The position numbers were made by a program, and so were the translations under genes. The notes under the pieces were generated by a model that saw nothing but the letters and a program-made list of their open reading frames with translations, did not search any database and was not told where the DNA came from. A stretch of DNA of 64,000 nucleotides from Acinetobacter amyesii (GTDB lineage: Bacteria; Pseudomonadota; Gammaproteobacteria; Pseudomonadales; Moraxellaceae): positions 299,178-363,177 of the forward strand of contig NZ_MVKX01000001.1 of the NCBI RefSeq assembly GCF_002018365.1, given 5' to 3'. Positions 63,167-64,000 of this stretch are shown here, piece after piece (position 1 is the first letter of the stretch; every line of letters starts with the position of its first letter).

Positions 63167-64000
63167 TTATGGCTTAACCACTACCATAATTTGAATCGCT
63201 TCTGGTGTAACCGCCAGACCATCAAGCAGTGTTAAACCTTCTTTTTGCAGTTTTTGTAAACGTGCAATTTCGTCTTCACGAATACTTGGGTTGAACTGCT
63301 TCAAATAAGTCAAACGGTCAATTTCATACTGCCATTTGCTACCATAGATTTCTTTGGCTTGTTGTTTAAAGCCCGGTAATGCACCACGAGCAATTTCAAG
63401 CGCTTGTGTATAACGCTGTTCAATGACATCACGACGCGCCTTAACCACTTGGCGGCAACTGTTGCCATCAAGATGATGTAAATAAGGACGTAAAATTTCA
63501 GGTGCAATTTTTTGCGATAAATCCTGACCTTTTTCACTCAGTAATACACGAACCAACTGTTGTGGCAAACTTGACGGCAAATTCAATGCTTTCGGTGCAA
63601 CGACATCGACTTTAAACCACACTTCCATTAACACAGAACCTTGTGGTAAAGCTGCTGATTTCAACACAGCAACGTTGGTACTACCAAAGCTTTGTGTGTT
63701 AATCATTTCCATCACACTTTCAGTGAATGGATGCTCAAGTGTTAGATACTGAGCATCTTCACGGATCTGTGCTTGGTCACGATAGAACGTCGCCGTCATG
63801 CCTTCTTCGTCCAAAGTCAGCCCTTGAACTTGCATTTGATCCGTTGGCTTGATGATCACGGTACCATTACTTTGTTCATCAAAATCAATGTTTGTAGACG
63901 CCATGAAGCGCTTCATAAACATTGGCAAGGTAGTATTGTCGTCGTAGTCTTCAAGTGCAGTCACAATTTCTTGCGCCACAATTGGACGGCAAGAATTGTA
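63167..64000 (-). CDS. rapA: RNA polymerase-associated protein RapA, C-terminal part (right-truncated)
   Basis: SWI2/SNF2-type ATPase that recycles RNA polymerase. Only the last 277 residues or so are visible; the frame stays open to the window edge, and the apparent GTG start at 63979 is internal. The C-terminal RapA domain matches E. coli RapA in order: DAQYLTLEHPFTESVMEMINTQSFGSTNVAVLKSAALPQGSVLMEVWF, then VVAPKALNLPSSLPQQLVRVLLSEKGQDLSQKI and NPSIREDEIARLQKLQKEGLTLLDGL. The SNF2 helicase motor lies outside the window to the right. Confidence 0.9.
   Translation of the reverse strand, partial: YNSCRPIVAQEIVTALEDYDDNTTLPMFMKRFMASTNIDFDEQSNGTVIIKPTDQMQVQGLTLDEEGMTATFYRDQAQIREDAQYLTLEHPFTESVMEMINTQSFGSTNVAVLKSAALPQGSVLMEVWFKVDVVAPKALNLPSSLPQQLVRVLLSEKGQDLSQKIAPEILRPYLHHLDGNSCRQVVKARRDVIEQRYTQALEIARGALPGFKQQAKEIYGSKWQYEIDRLTYLKQFNPSIREDEIARLQKLQKEGLTLLDGLAVTPEAIQIMVVVKP

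Noticed and set aside
1-64000. CRISPR arrays, insertion sequences, rRNA or prophage
   Set aside because: No regularly spaced repeats, transposase, integrase, phage structural gene or rRNA sequence was seen anywhere in the window.

Overview
The window is chromosomal DNA of a low-GC gammaproteobacterium, almost certainly Acinetobacter. I infer this from several things: the base composition, the protein families (a kdsD-kdsC-lptC-lptA-lptB cluster, a LapEBC-type secretion operon, a FabR/DesT-controlled desaturase pair, a simple chaperone-usher pilus) and the tight coding layout with short U-rich hairpin terminators. No rRNA, IS element, CRISPR array or complete prophage is visible. One tRNA gene (tRNA-Gly, GCC) is present.

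Layout. 1-14.6 kb, mostly plus strand: the end of dnaE, trmJ-cysE, a TPR-like lipoprotein, a large alpha/beta-hydrolase lipoprotein, a membrane GGDEF protein, mutS, ferredoxin fdxA, an M15-like peptidase lipoprotein and an O-methyltransferase. 14.8-25.5 kb, minus strand: a double-domain universal stress protein, a hexapeptide acetyltransferase overlapping an IMPACT/YigZ protein, a type I secretion operon (TolC-like, ABC, HlyD; no substrate here), then the Kdo/LPS transport operon. 25.9-30.2 kb: cysS, tRNA-Gly, a 0.6 kb non-coding mosaic, and a TonB-dependent receptor. 30.2-45.4 kb is mixed: amidotransferase, LysE exporter, YceI, GNAT, transketolase, a lone type IV pilin, metK, SMI1/KNR4, VIT and YeeE/YedE transporters, and a DUF4130/radical-SAM pair. 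45.6-54 kb: nitronate monooxygenase, dusB, small secreted proteins, a DUF1615 lipoprotein, a HAD phosphatase and the desaturase/reductase pair. 54.6-61 kb: a FabR/DesT-type repressor, then an orphan LuxR/NarL-type response regulator divergent from a small chaperone-usher pilus cluster. The right end holds a hydrolase, an orphan PAAR protein and the C-terminal part of rapA.

How genes work together. kdsD and kdsC make Kdo, and lptCAB energise LPS export. The HlyD/ABC/TolC trio should export a large adhesin encoded elsewhere. The desaturase and its ferredoxin-type reductase form an electron-transfer pair facing its likely repressor across AT-rich inverted repeats. The response regulator faces the pilus genes.

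Most notable observation: an 18-bp palindrome (ATACCTAAATTTAGGTAT) with NarL-like 7-2-7 geometry lies upstream of the first pilus subunit. I found two degenerate copies, one upstream of the second subunit and one upstream of the response regulator itself. This suggests an autoregulated, self-contained pilus regulon. The cluster has no two-domain tip adhesin, and its first subunit lacks a visible N-terminal donor strand. Other leads are tandem TGACGTCA palindromes before the VIT transporter, a long hairpin plus terminator that may be a small RNA, and a 56-residue secreted protein.
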